From NCBI GenBank assembly GCA_016705335.1, contig JADIYN010000044.1:1-64000 (forward strand): DNA of 64,000 nt, given 5' to 3'. The stretch is from Draconibacterium sp. (GTDB lineage: Bacteria; Bacteroidota; Bacteroidia; Bacteroidales; Prolixibacteraceae). The notes under the pieces were generated by a model. The model had not been told where the DNA came from and did not search any database. It saw only the letters and a list, made by a program, of their open reading frames with translations. Positions 29,682-39,802 of this stretch are shown here, one piece after another. How positions within the stretch are numbered: the first letter of the stretch is position 1; every line of letters begins with the position of its first letter. The position numbers and the translations under genes were made by a program.

Positions 29682-30164
29682 TTACATCAATTTTTTAGCT
29701 GATCTTATTTTACTGTCTTTAATACTTCCTGATAAATATGCGGCTATTATTCCCACCATAACAGATGCTAGAAACAATACTTCGCCGTAAACAGGAAACA
29801 ATTTGTATAAAATATATCCAAAAATCAAAGACACTGAAATGCCGATAAATGCATATAAATAGGAAAAATAAAAAGGGGCGTAAAATCCGTGTTCTTTTTG
29901 CATATGCCGGGCTAAACGACTTATCAATCTATCAAAATCTCTGCGTTGTTTTCCAGGCACTTCAACTGCTTCATGAATTGTTTCAACAGCTTCAGAAATA
30001 TCAATTTTATGTTTAAGGCAAAACGGGCACGAATTTGAAAAACCGTCAACCCGTTCAATGTTGCGTTTAAACTCATCAATCCTAAAAAACCGAATATCTT
30101 TTTCCCTTGATTTTTCAAGTTTAACATCGATTTTTGAATTTAATTCATCAGCCCAATTCGCCAT
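29682..30164 (-). CDS. Two-helix membrane protein with a possible CxxC-HxxxxH metal site
   Basis: 160 residues, family not recognised. Residues 1-90 are cytoplasmic and charged. SCPFCLKHK (CxxC near residue 46) and RHMQKEHG (two His, four residues apart, near 89) could together bind zinc. Two membrane helices follow, FYFSYLYAFIGISVSLIFGYILY and VYGEVLFLASVMVGIIAAYLSG, then a short basic tail. It lies alone between the prolyl oligopeptidase and pnp genes. Confidence 0.6.
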   Translation of the reverse strand: MANWADELNSKIDVKLEKSREKDIRFFRIDEFKRNIERVDGFSNSCPFCLKHKIDISEAVETIHEAVEVPGKQRRDFDRLISRLARHMQKEHGFYAPFYFSYLYAFIGISVSLIFGYILYKLFPVYGEVLFLASVMVGIIAAYLSGSIKDSKIRSAKKLM

Positions 30165-30222
30165 ATTCAGTTGTATATAAAATTTATTTTACCAAAAGTA
30201 GGAATAAAGATTTAAGCCATAA

Positions 30223-30250
30223 AAAAACCGTTCTGGTTTTGAACGGTTTT
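30223..30250 (-). terminator. Terminator after pnp
   Basis: On the minus strand AAAACCGTTC pairs with GAACGGTTTT around a short loop, and TTTTT follows. It lies 50 bp past the pnp stop. Confidence 0.85.
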
Positions 30251-30301
30251 CTATGTTATTATTAAAGCTGATGCAGTATTAATTCTGCAAAGCTTATATT
30301 T

Positions 30302-32613
30302 TCAATTAATCATTATCGCGGCGAGGCGGAAATTATTATCGCGACGATCACCACCCCTGTCATTGGGACGATTATCGCGACGGTCACCACCTCTGAAATC
30401 ACGACGGTCGCCACCTCTGTCGCCGCCTCTGTCATCTCTTCTTGGTGCACGATCATCTCTTGGCGGACGCTCAACATAACCTTCGGGTTTTGGAGTCAGT
30501 ACTTTACGCGAAAGTTTAAGTTTGCCGGTTTTTTGGTCAACACCAATTAACTTCACTTCCATCATATCACCTTCTTTTGTGAAATCTTCGGCATTTTCAA
30601 CCCGTCCCCAATCCATTTCTGATACATGGAGTAAAGCTTCTTTACCTGGAAGTATTTCGATAAATGCGCCAAACGATACAACCGATTTTACTTTCCCTGT
30701 ATAAACTTCGCCAACTTCAGGAATTGCAACAATTGCTTTAATTCTTGCTTTTGCTGCTTCAATTGGTTCAAGTCCGGCACCAGAAATTTCAACGATACCC
30801 ATCTCGTCTCTTTCTTCGATAACGATAACGGTTTTTGTTTCTTCCTGAATTGCCTGAATAACTTTTCCTCCCGGTCCAATGACAGCGCCAATCATATCTT
30901 TCGGAATCTGAACAGTTTCAATGCGCGGTACATTTGGTTTGTAATCGGCACGTGGTTCTGAAATCACTTTCATCATTTCGCCCAAAATGTGCAAACGACC
31001 TTCTTTTGCCTGTTGAAGTGCTTGTGCCAAAACTTCGTATGATAAACCGTCAACTTTAATATCCATCTGGGTTGCCGTAATTCCATCGGCAGTTCCTGTA
31101 ACTTTAAAGTCCATGTCACCCAGGTGATCTTCATCGCCAGGATATCAGAAAGAACAGCAAATTTATCAGAGCCTTTGTCGGTAATCAATCCCATTGCGAT
31201 ACCAGAAACTGGTTTTTTCATTTTAACACCTGCATCCATCATTCCCATTGTTCCGGCACAAACTGTTGCCATTGATGATGAACCGTTTGATTCCAAAATA
31301 TCAGAAACAACACGAAGGATGTATGGAAAACCATCAGGAATCATTTTTTTCAAGGCGCGGTGTGCAAGATTTCCGTGACCGATTTCGCGTCGGCCTGTAC
31401 CTCTTGGAGTTTTAGGATCGCCTACACTAAATGGAGGAAAGTTGTAGTGAAGCAGGAATTTTTCAGTTCCCTGGAAAGTTACAGCATCAATTTTTTTTAT
31501 GTCCATTTTTGTGCCCAGTGTTACAGATGTCAGTGACTGAGTTTCACCTCTTGTAAAAATTGATGAACCATGCGAACCCGGCAAATAATCGATTTCACCC
31601 CAGATTGGGCGAATCTGACTTGTTGTACGGCCATCCAAACGAATTCCTTTATCCAGAATCATGCGACGCATGGCTTCTTTTTCTACATCATGATAATATT
31701 TTTTGATAAGCATAATATGCAAATCCAAATTTATCTCTGTGTTTTCGGCATTTGCTGCTTTGTATTCCTCAATATATACATCGCGCACATTCTGAAATGA
31801 GGCCAGCCTTTCCAATTTGTTTGTAATTTGCTGTTCGGTAACGGCATAACATTTTTTATACAAATCGGCTTTTACTTTTGCACGTAAATCTTCGTCATTA
31901 ACTTCATGACAGTATTCACGTTTCACTACACCCAAAGCAGCAGCAAGTTCTTCCTGAGCTTTACAATGTTTTTTGATTTCTTCGTGGGCAAATTTAATTG
32001 CTGCAAGCATCACGTCTTCCGATACTTCATTCATTTCGCCTTCCACCATCATAATATTGTCGAACGAAGCGCCAACCATGATCTCCATATCAGCTTTAGC
32101 CAATTCGGTACGGTTAGGGTTGATAACAAATTCGCCATTGATGCGTGCCACGCGAACTTCTGAAATTGGAGTTTCAAAAGGCACGTCAGAAACGGCAATT
32201 GCGGCCGAAGCAGCCAAACCGGCCAATGCATCGGGCATTTCTTCCTGGTTGGCTGAAATCAGTGAAATCATCATTGCAGTTTCAGCATGATAATCTTCGG
32301 GAAACAGCGGGCGCAGGGCACGGTCAACGAGCCTTGCAATAAGGATTTCCTCGTCCGATGGACGCGACTCCCTTTTTAAGAATCCTCCGGGGAAACGTCC
32401 CGCGGCTGAAAATTTTTCGCGATAATCAACCGCGAGTGGCATGAAATCCACATTGTCCTGAGCTTCTTTTGCTGAAACTACTGTTGCAAGCAACATGGTT
32501 TCACCCATTCTTACTACAACCGCTCCATCAGCTTGTTTTGCCAATTTTCCGGTTTCAATGGTAATGGTCCTTCCATCAGCAAGTTCAATCGTTTTAATTG
32601 TTGCGTTTACCAT
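30302..32613 (-). CDS. pnp: Polyribonucleotide nucleotidyltransferase (frameshifted)
   Basis: PNPase degrades RNA 3' to 5' with phosphate. Two RNase PH domains ([18 protein letters not shown]..., [36 protein letters not shown]), a KH domain ([20 protein letters not shown]) and an S1 domain ([17 protein letters not shown]...ALLHVSEM) are all present. The frame breaks near 31133, where one missing G in a GGG run ([15 protein letters not shown]) explains the shift. A second shift at about 30320 would change the last residues to RRRDND. The C-terminal tail of about 55 residues is rich in Arg, Gly and Asp ([20 protein letters not shown]), is probably disordered and may bind RNA. It lies directly downstream of rpsO, the classic rpsO-pnp order. 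Confidence 0.95.
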
Positions 32614-32680
32614 AATGTTTTAATAAATCAATAAATTTTAAATAATTACAATGGGTGGTGAGGCTTTGCAATTTACAAAA

Positions 32681-32710
32681 AAGAAAGGCAATACAATGCA
32701 TTGCCTTTCA
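32681..32710 (-). terminator. Terminator between rpsO and pnp
   Basis: On the minus strand GAAAGGCAATGCATTG is followed by its partner TATTGCCTTTC and a TTTTTT run. Being strong, it suggests pnp has its own promoter or depends on partial readthrough or processing, as in E. coli. Confidence 0.85.
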
Positions 32711-32716
32711 GATATT

Positions 32717-32986
32717 CTACTTACGTAAGTTCAATTCTTTAATAATATTCCGGTAACGCTCGATATCTTTTTTAATGAGATAATCGAGTAAGCCACTGCG
32801 TTTTCCTACTAATTTAATTAACGAATGGCGTGTGCTGTGGTCTTTTTTGTTTTGTTTCAAATGTTCGGTCAGGTGGTTAATCCTAAAAGTGAACAATGCA
32901 ATTTGACCTTCGGCACTTCCGGTGTCGGTTGCAGTTTTGCCATGTTGGGCAAAAAGCTCTGCTTTTTTCTCAGTTGTTAAATACAT
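32717..32986 (-). CDS. rpsO: 30S ribosomal protein S15
   Basis: 89 residues, the normal length. Family landmarks are TGSAEGQIALFTFRINHLTEHLKQNKKDHSTRHSLIKLVGKRSGLLDYLIKKDIERYRNII, split here only in description. It binds the central domain of 16S rRNA early in 30S assembly. The gene is intact and followed by a strong terminator and then pnp. Confidence 0.97.
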   Translation of the reverse strand: MYLTTEKKAELFAQHGKTATDTGSAEGQIALFTFRINHLTEHLKQNKKDHSTRHSLIKLVGKRSGLLDYLIKKDIERYRNIIKELNLRK

Positions 32987-33183
32987 TTTAAAAGAACTAT
33001 TTATTTGTTATACAATGTTTAAGCCGCAGCATTGCGTTAAATTACAACAGCTTAAAATTAACTGGCCGCAAAAGTATGGAAAAGATTTTGAATATCAAAG
33101 AGAAGAAAAGTTTTGGTTCGTATCCTATATATTTTTATGCCAACAGGTTTTGGAATATGAATATAGCATGTAAAAAGTAGTTT

Positions 33184-33940
33184 TCATATTTTTACAATAC
33201 ACGAATCCTGCAGCCAGCCTTGGTTTCCGTCAGCTATCTTAATTTCTTTCCATGTATCGACGCTATCGGTAATCTGAACTTTTAATCCTTCGTAAATCAG
33301 GAAAAGGTCGGTGCCGGTTTGTGCCGGGGCACTTTTAACTGTAACACGAGGACAAAATACGATTGCACTATTTCGTTCAACAATTTTCTTTTTCTGTTTT
33401 GCTGCGAAAGAAAATGCGAATCCTGAAAAAACCAATATGAAAAGTCCGGTCAGGAATGAGATTCTACGAACCATTACAATCCGGCTAAAAATAAACAAGC
33501 CAATCAGAATCAAAAAGATCATAAACGACACTATGCTTATATACGACCATGAATCGGATGAATACATATTGACTATCGAAGTTCGCCAGCGCAGAAAAAA
33601 CGGCTGTGGCAGAGGTTCGATGCTGGTTACCACAAACTGGTTGGCCATTTTAATATTAAAGTCGATGTTTTCGTTGTTGGGCTCAAGGCGTTTTGCCCGT
33701 TCAAAATTTAAAATCGCATGGTTTATATTGCCTGCTTTGTAATATGCATTGCCGAGGTTGAAATACAATTTAGCCGATTCCTGCCCCGAACTTAAAATTT
33801 GTTCGTAATTCGAAATTGCCTGCTGATAATCGCCGGTTGTATAAAAAGCGTTTCCTTTTTCCCAAAGCTGGGTATTGTTGTCCTGGGCAAAAATAAGTCC
33901 CGGAATAGCAAATAAAATTATTTAAAATATATTGTTTCAT
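33184..33940 (-). CDS. batE: BatE-like TPR/SH3 protein of the aerotolerance operon (frameshifted)
   Basis: The start at 33940 gives MKQYIL; a shift near 33915 then continues as FAIPGLIFAQDNNTQLWEKGNAF, forming a signal peptide. TPR repeats follow (GDYQQAISNYEQIL, YFNLGNAYYKAGNINHAILNFERAKRLEPNN), then two membrane helices (ISIVSFMIFLILIGLFIF, ISFLTGLFILVFSGFAFSF) and a C-terminal bacterial SH3-type domain (VKSAPAQTGTDLFLIYEGLKVQITD...NQGWLQDS). It is the last gene of the bat operon, 5 bp from batD. Confidence 0.85.
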
Positions 33941-33945
33941 TGCTT

Positions 33946-35795
33946 TTACCTTTTAATCTGTTTCTCCATTAAACCCATTGTGGTTTCAGCCTTGCTGTAT
34001 AATTCACTCCTCGATTCAGAACCACTTGCAGGAGCATACCTTGCAAATTCACATTGTTCAACCACTAAAACAAAATCGTCGATAACCTGCTGATCAACAT
34101 TCCTTTTTTGCAAACCCTCTATTGCTGTTTCGCGGCTTAAATCGGCAATCGGAATTCCAAGTTTGTCGCTCAAATATCCTTCAAAGGCTTTTAAAATCGA
34201 TTCGTGGAATGCTTCGTTGTTGTTTTGTTTCATAAATGTAGCCGCAGCTTTTAAACGTTTTTTAGCCACTTTGTTGGCTTTTTTATTACGCATTAAAGCA
34301 ATGTTGGCATTTTCCCTGGCTTTTTTCCTGTAAATAAAAAATAAAAGTAAAAATGCGAATGTACTTCCTGCATAAAGCAAATAGAATAAAGGAGTTCCAA
34401 AGAATGTGTATCCCATGGGTTCCAAATCCGCATCGCCTTGTTGAATATACCGAATGTCCTGTCCCAGTAACTGAACATCCTCTTTACGCAATGAACCTGT
34501 AACTTTTGCAGTTTGATCGCCTGAACCTTTTTTTACGCGAAGCTGATATTGGGGAGTTGATTTTGTTTCATATGAGCCACTTGCCGGATTAAAATAGGTA
34601 AACTGAATGGCAGGAACTGTATATTCACCTTCGAACCTGGGCTGGAAAAGATATTCAATGGTTTTTGTACCTGAAACCCCGCTGCTGGTAACCGACACAT
34701 TATCTGTAACTTTCGGATCGTAAACCTCGAAATCGGAAGGCAACTCAAGTTTTGGGGTATTAAGCAGCCTGATGTTTCCCGAACCACTGATAGTAAGTTT
34801 TAAAGTAACAGCATCATTTGTTGTAACGTCTTCAGCACTGATATCCGAAGTGATATTAAAACTACCCCACCTCCCATAAAACTGGCTGGAGGATTAGGAA
34901 TATCCCGCACATTAACTGTTACCGGATTGCTTGTAATAGATGCTTTAACAGTTCTGTAACTATTAAAAAAATCATCAAAGAAACTGCTCTGTTTAACTTT
35001 CTGCTGCACCAAAAGCGACATATTGAAAGGTTCGACTGTAAGCTTGCCGTTTTGCTGTGGGAAAAGTATCGTTTTCTTTAAAACACCAACCTGATAGATC
35101 TTATTATCGTAAACTTCGCGTGTGAAATTTACCTGCTGCGGAATTTCAACGTCCTGCGTATAAAATCCTTCGTAAGTTGGCAGGTTTACCTGATCGAAAC
35201 CTGCAATCGGAATATTCGGATTTAAATACAATTTAACTGTTGCAACAATTTGTTCGCCTTTAAAAACATTTTGTTTGCTCATTTCAACGCGCACAAAAAG
35301 ATTGTCGCTACCCAGTTCAACATTTTGTGGTTTGCCCTGTTGTTGCTCAGCAGCGCTATTTCCACCTGATCCTCCGGCACCAGCCTGTGGTTGAGCAGGT
35401 TTCGACTGTGCTTTTACAACCTGTATTTTAATTGAATTTGATTCGAATATTTTACCGCCAACTTCAATTGCTGCAGGGCGAAGTTCGAAAGTTCCTTCCT
35501 GTTTTGCCCTTAAAATATAAATATATCCAAAAGTGGTTTCCTGGGTTATTTTTCCGTTTATGTTTGACGAACTGAACGACTGGCTCGTGCTTGGCCCCAT
35601 TAAAATATCGAAATTATTTTCGATGCCGGGCGGCAGTTTTAAATTACTTCCCTGTTCGTTTATTGTAAAACTCAACCTGAATTGCTGCCCCACCTCAACA
35701 GCAGCCGGAGCATCCATCGTAAAACGGGTTTGTACTGCGTTTGCAGAAACAACCGTTAAAAAAATCAGCAAATATGTTGTGATCGTTCGTATCAT
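33946..35795 (-). CDS. batD: BatD oxygen-tolerance protein (frameshifted)
   Basis: The signal peptide TYLLIFLTVVSANAVQ is followed by several Ig-like beta domains (VGQQFRLSFTINEQGSNLKLP; VRVEMSKQNVFKGEQIVATVKLYLNP), a membrane helix (PLFYLLYAGSTFAFLLLFFIY) and a cytoplasmic helical tail (DKLGIPIADLSRETAIEGLQKRN). A one-base shift near 34880 splits the frame; repaired, it reads FYGRWGSFNITSDISAEDV. Total length is about 616 residues. BatD is a periplasmic-domain membrane partner of the VWA proteins BatA and BatB; the biochemical role of the complex is unresolved. Confidence 0.88.
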
Positions 35796-35900
35796 ATTCC
35801 TTTTCCTACTAAAATATCTTAATTGTTAATGCATAAATGCAAAAATGCATGAATGCTTTAATTTTTAAATTATGTCATTATTCATTTGTAAATCACATTC

Positions 35901-35959
35901 AACTTTAAACTTTGTCCCGATAGCTATCGGGATGAACTTTAAACTTTAAACTTTAAACT
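35901..35959. repeat. Heptamer repeat interrupted by an 18-bp palindrome, inside the bat operon
   Basis: AACTTTAAACTTTG leads into the perfect palindrome TCCCGATAGCTATCGGGA at 35915-35932, then the heptamers resume (GAACTTTAAACTTTAAAC). It lies in the 179-bp gap between batC and batD, the largest gap in the operon apart from the one after moxR. Confidence 0.85.
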
Positions 35960-35974
35960 CTGAACTATTGCTCC

Positions 35975-36745
35975 CTACCACTCTTTCTCTGTTCTTGTCC
36001 TTTTTGCAGCCGCTGCTTGCTGCTTTTTTACTTTATCCTGAATTTTCTTCTCATCGTTTTGTAAAACCTGGAGCAACTGCTCTGCATTTTCTTTCGAAAT
36101 TTTATTTTGCTGTTGTTGCTGCTGCTGATCCTGATTTTGCTGATCTTTATTCTGATCCTGATTTTGTTTATCCTGATTATCTTTATTCTGATCCTGCTGA
36201 TCTTTGTTCTGGTCTTTATTCTGATCCTGCTTGTCCTGATCCTTATTCTGATCTTTGTTTTGATCCTGATTTTTTTGTTGTTCTTCCTGTTTCTTTTTCA
36301 GCAACTGTGCATAAGCCAGGTTATATTTTGTATCCAAATCAGTTGGATTTTGGCGAAGCGCTTTTTTGTAAGAGTCAATACTTTCGTCAATTTTACTGTT
36401 CATCAACTGACTGTTTCCCATGTTGTGAAGTGCGCGTGCTTTTTCTTCGGAAGTTGTCATTTTTTCAGCTATTTCGCCGAATTTCCCGGCCGCTTCATCA
36501 AATCGTTTTTGTTTGTAAATGGCGTCGGCAAGATTAAAATTCCACTGCAAATCGTTGGGTTTTTTATTCAAGGCCTTTCTGTATTCAGTTTCGGCATTTA
36601 CATATTTAACCGAATCAATATTGGTTGTGTCTTTAACAGCATCAAAAAATAATTTATTACCGCTTCGTACATGTTTCCGCTCGTTCTGGCCAAATACCAA
36701 AACTGAAAATGCCATAATAAATATTAAAATAATATATCGTTTCAT
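35975..36745 (-). CDS. batC: BatC TPR protein with a Gln/Asp/Lys-rich tail
   Basis: 256 residues: a signal peptide (MKRYIILIFIMAFSVLVFGQ), three TPR-like units (AETEYRKALNKKPNDLQWNFNLADAIYKQ; KARALHNMGNSQLMNSKIDESIDSYKKALRQNP; LDTKYNLAYAQLLKKK) and from about residue 145 a low-complexity stretch built of QNKDQ/QDQNK units ending in a Q run. It overlaps the batB stop by 4 bp. The tail lengthens the protein but leaves the TPR core intact. Confidence 0.88.
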   Translation of the reverse strand: MKRYIILIFIMAFSVLVFGQNERKHVRSGNKLFFDAVKDTTNIDSVKYVNAETEYRKALNKKPNDLQWNFNLADAIYKQKRFDEAAGKFGEIAEKMTTSEEKARALHNMGNSQLMNSKIDESIDSYKKALRQNPTDLDTKYNLAYAQLLKKKQEEQQKNQDQNKDQNKDQDKQDQNKDQNKDQQDQNKDNQDKQNQDQNKDQQNQDQQQQQQQNKISKENAEQLLQVLQNDEKKIQDKVKKQQAAAAKRTRTEKEW

Positions 36746-37800
36746 TCCTTTAAATCTTTAACTGAAAACAGTTTAATGTTTTTCAAATACCTGTTTCTTC
36801 TTTCGAGGATAAAAAATTCGAGCAAAATAAGGATCATTGCAATAGCAAAAAAGTATTGAAACTGGTCTTCATAATCAGAATAAACCAATGACTCCAACTC
36901 TATTTTATCCAATTTGTTTATTTCATCGAAAAGTTTGTTCAATCCAACCTGTGCATTATTGGCTCGCACATAAACACCGTTTCCCGCAGCTGCAATCTGT
37001 TCCAGCTTTGTTTCATCAAGTTTTGTGATTACGACATTTCCGGCATTGTCTTTTAAATATTCCTTTGCTCCGTTTCGCAAAACCGGAATTGGTGAACCTT
37101 GTGGTAATCCCATTCCAATGGTGTGAACTACCATTCCGTTTTCAACCGCGCTTTTTGCTGCGGCAACAGCATCGTCTTCATGATTTTCGCCATCGGTTAT
37201 TACAATTATAGCTTTGTTTGCCTTACTATCCGGTGTAAATGAACGCATTGCAAGTGAAATTGCAGCACCAATTGCTGTTCCCTGCTTTGGGACAATTTGT
37301 GTATTTACAGCATTTAAAAACAGTTTTGCCGAATTATAATCAGTTGTAATCGGCAATTGTGTGTAAGCATCACCTGCAAAAACAATCAAACCGATCTTGT
37401 CATCCTTCAATTTATCAACAAGTCGTGAAATTGCCATTTTTGCCCGTTCAAGCCGATTTGGTTGAATATCTTCTGCCATCATACTATTCGAAACGTCGAG
37501 CGCGATTACAAGTTCAATTCCTTCGCGTTTCACCTTTTTCAATTTCGAACCATATTGAGGTCTTGCAATACCTGTAATAACAAACGCAAGAGCAAGCATT
37601 AATATGAAAAATTTAAACATCGGTCTGCTTTTGGAAGCGAAAGGCATCAGGAATTTTAATATTTCCTCATTTCCAAAGCGACGTAAAGCTTTTTTACGCG
37701 CAATCCGCGACCATATATAAAATAGTGTAAGAATGGGAATGATTAGCAGCCCCCACAAAAATTCGCTATTTCCAAATCTGAGCATTTCCATACTTTCCAT
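36742..37800 (-). CDS. batB: BatB, VWA-domain membrane protein
   Basis: 352 residues. N-terminal helices (LLIIPILTLFYIWSRIA, FKFFILMLALAFVITGIARP), a von Willebrand A domain with the MIDAS motif ALDVSNSMMAED, the Thr of QLPITTDYNS and the Asp of IVITDGENHEDD, and a C-terminal helix (YFFAIAMILILLEFFIL). Metal-ion-dependent adhesion sites of this type mediate protein contacts. It lies between batA and batC in the operon. Confidence 0.93.
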   Translation of the reverse strand: MESMEMLRFGNSEFLWGLLIIPILTLFYIWSRIARKKALRRFGNEEILKFLMPFASKSRPMFKFFILMLALAFVITGIARPQYGSKLKKVKREGIELVIALDVSNSMMAEDIQPNRLERAKMAISRLVDKLKDDKIGLIVFAGDAYTQLPITTDYNSAKLFLNAVNTQIVPKQGTAIGAAISLAMRSFTPDSKANKAIIVITDGENHEDDAVAAAKSAVENGMVVHTIGMGLPQGSPIPVLRNGAKEYLKDNAGNVVITKLDETKLEQIAAAGNGVYVRANNAQVGLNKLFDEINKLDKIELESLVYSDYEDQFQYFFAIAMILILLEFFILERRNRYLKNIKLFSVKDLKE

Positions 37801-37802
37801 AA

Positions 37803-38795
37803 TTATGGGATATTCCTAAAAATTGTTGTCCGCAAAACTATCCCTGCAATTAAAAACAACGCGCCTAATATTGCAAACGGTAAAAATTCTTCCGATTTCC
37901 GGCTGTATTGTTTCACATCGATCTTCGATTTTTCAAGTGCATCTATTTCCTTATAAATCTCTTCCAGCTTTTTATTGCTTGTTGCCCTGAAATACTTTCC
38001 GCCTGTTATATCAGCCATTTCAGTTAAAAGACCTTCGTCAATTTTCACTTCCATGTCGCGCAGTTCGATACCAAAAGGAGTTTGAACCGGATACGGTGCT
38101 GTACCTATACTTCCAACGCCAACTGTATAAACCCTGATTCCGAAAGTTTTGGCAATTTCAGCGGCAGTCATTGGCGCCACTTCCCCCTGTTGTTTTCGCC
38201 ATCGGTTAGTAAAATTACAACGCGGCTTACTGCTTCGCTATCTTTCAAACGACTGACTGCTGTTGCCAATCCATTTCCTATTGCTGTTCCGTCTTCAATC
38301 AAACCGCTTTTAATGTCTTTGAATAAATTCAGTAAAACAGCCCTGTCGGTTGTTAACGGGCATTGTGTAAAAGCTTCGCCTGCAAAAACTACCAAACCCA
38401 TTCTGTCGTACTGGCGGCCTGAGATAAACTCCATTGCCACATTTTTCGCTGCTTCCAAACGGTCGGGCGAAAAATCGCGCGCCAACATACTACTCGATAT
38501 ATCGAGTGCAATAATAATGTCAATACCTTCTGTAGTTACGTTTTCCCAGTTGCTCGACGATTGCGGGCGGGCAAGCACAACAACAAAAATGCAAGTGCAA
38601 TCATTTGCGACACAAAAATAGAGTGCCGCAAAACATGCCTCAAAGTTTTGGTGCTTTAAATACCGAAGCTGTTGAAGAAACCTGGATGCTCGCGGTATTT
38701 CTTTTCTGCCTGAAAATATACCAGACTGCCAATGGCAAAATTGCCAGCAGCAGGTAGAATAATTCCGGGTTTTTAAATGTCAATCCTTCAAACAT
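37803..38795 (-). CDS. batA: BatA, VWA-domain membrane protein (frameshifted)
   Basis: The start at 38795 reads MFEGLTFKNPELFYLLLAILP, followed by the second helix around FVSQMIALAFLL. Shifts near 38655, 38590 and 38175 break the frame. The VWA domain has the MIDAS motif ALDISSSMLARD, QCPLTTDRA and ILLTDGENN, then the batA-typical VGVGSIGTAPYPVQTPFGIELRDMEV. A C-terminal helix (LPFAILGALFLIAGIVL) closes it. Its length (about 331 residues) and close similarity to batB, 3 bp downstream, fit the usual batA-batB pair. Confidence 0.9.
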
Positions 38796-38801
38796 CCTTT
38801 T

Positions 38802-39797
38802 CTATTTTGCGTTTTCTTCTGAATTGTTTTCTTCACTTTTCTCAGCAATTTCAGCTTTTTTGGGTTCCTCTTTTTTTGTTTCGTTTACAAAAAAGTAGGA
38901 ATTCACCAAAGTCAGATTATCATCGTCGGGCAGGGTTTTGTATTTGGCAAATTTTACCAAATCGGCAACCGACAGAATCTGGCTTAAATTCTGGTAATTT
39001 TTATCGCTTACCAAACCTTTCCGATACCTGAAACTATCAAGTATTTCATCAGTAGTCTGTTCCATCGCACGAATCTCAAAACGGTCTTCGATATAATTTC
39101 TCAACACATCAGTAACTTCGCTGTAATATTGTTTTGTTTTTTCTTTTTGCCAGATTTTTTCCGATTTTATTCTGTCAAGTTCACGCAATGCAATAACGTG
39201 TGGCGGTTCTTTGGGTTTTACCGGCAAAGCAAAAAATGGCTTGTTCTTTTTCCTTCGTTTTATTGAATAAAGTAAAAGGAAAATGATTGCACCAAGCAGC
39301 AGAACGCCAAGAATATAAGGTGTAACTTCCTTTAAAGTGAGTGGTGCACTGTAAGGCATTTTTATGTCGGTCAGCCCGCGGGTGGTGTCAATTTCCATAG
39401 AATAAACGTGGAGCGAAACACCGTTTGCAGGAACTGAATCAACCGTTCCGTTTACATTTATTTTGAACCACTGAGGCGAAATGCGGTAAAATCCACTATC
39501 AAAACTTGTGATTGTATATGACCTTATTTGTTTTTCAAGTTCGCTGTTTTCGATTTGAACCGTATCAATTTTCGATTTTCCCAGTACTTCGATTAAACTA
39601 TCAACTGTCAAATCCTGTGGAAATTCAACAGTTACATTTTTTGGATAATCGATTTCGAGGAACAGCTTAATTTGGTCGCCAATTAAAATATTTGTCGAAT
39701 CCAAACGGGCAGTAGCTCTGATTTGCTGCGCCTGAGTTACTGCAACGCTTAACAAAACAGTTAAAAATGAGATGATTATTTTTATTCTGAACTTCAT
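38802..39797 (-). CDS. Bat-operon membrane protein of unknown name between DUF58 and batA
   Basis: 331 residues: a signal peptide (IIISFLTVLLSVAVTQAQ), a periplasmic beta-rich domain (RATARLDSTNILIGDQIKLFLEIDYPKN) like the first domain of BatD, a membrane helix (PYILGVLLLGAIIFLLLYSI) and a cytoplasmic helical domain (SEVTDVLRNYIEDRFEIRAMEQTTDEIL) like the BatD tail. This domain plan and the position between DUF58 and batA are typical of the operon in Bacteroidota, where it is usually called hypothetical. Probably a shorter BatD paralogue. Confidence 0.75.
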   Translation of the reverse strand: MKFRIKIIISFLTVLLSVAVTQAQQIRATARLDSTNILIGDQIKLFLEIDYPKNVTVEFPQDLTVDSLIEVLGKSKIDTVQIENSELEKQIRSYTITSFDSGFYRISPQWFKINVNGTVDSVPANGVSLHVYSMEIDTTRGLTDIKMPYSAPLTLKEVTPYILGVLLLGAIIFLLLYSIKRRKKNKPFFALPVKPKEPPHVIALRELDRIKSEKIWQKEKTKQYYSEVTDVLRNYIEDRFEIRAMEQTTDEILDSFRYRKGLVSDKNYQNLSQILSVADLVKFAKYKTLPDDDNLTLVNSYFFVNETKKEEPKKAEIAEKSEENNSEENAK

Positions 39798-39802
39798 TCC
39801 TT

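Noticed and set aside
30302..32613. Programmed frameshifting in pnp
   Set aside because: The break coincides with a GGG run where one extra G restores the family sequence. There is no slippery heptamer with a downstream structure, and many unrelated genes show the same type of break.
36107..36652. Plus-strand 181-residue hydrophobic ORF
   Set aside because: It is antisense to the Gln/Asp/Lys-rich part of batC; the Leu/Ile-rich translation follows from that repeat.
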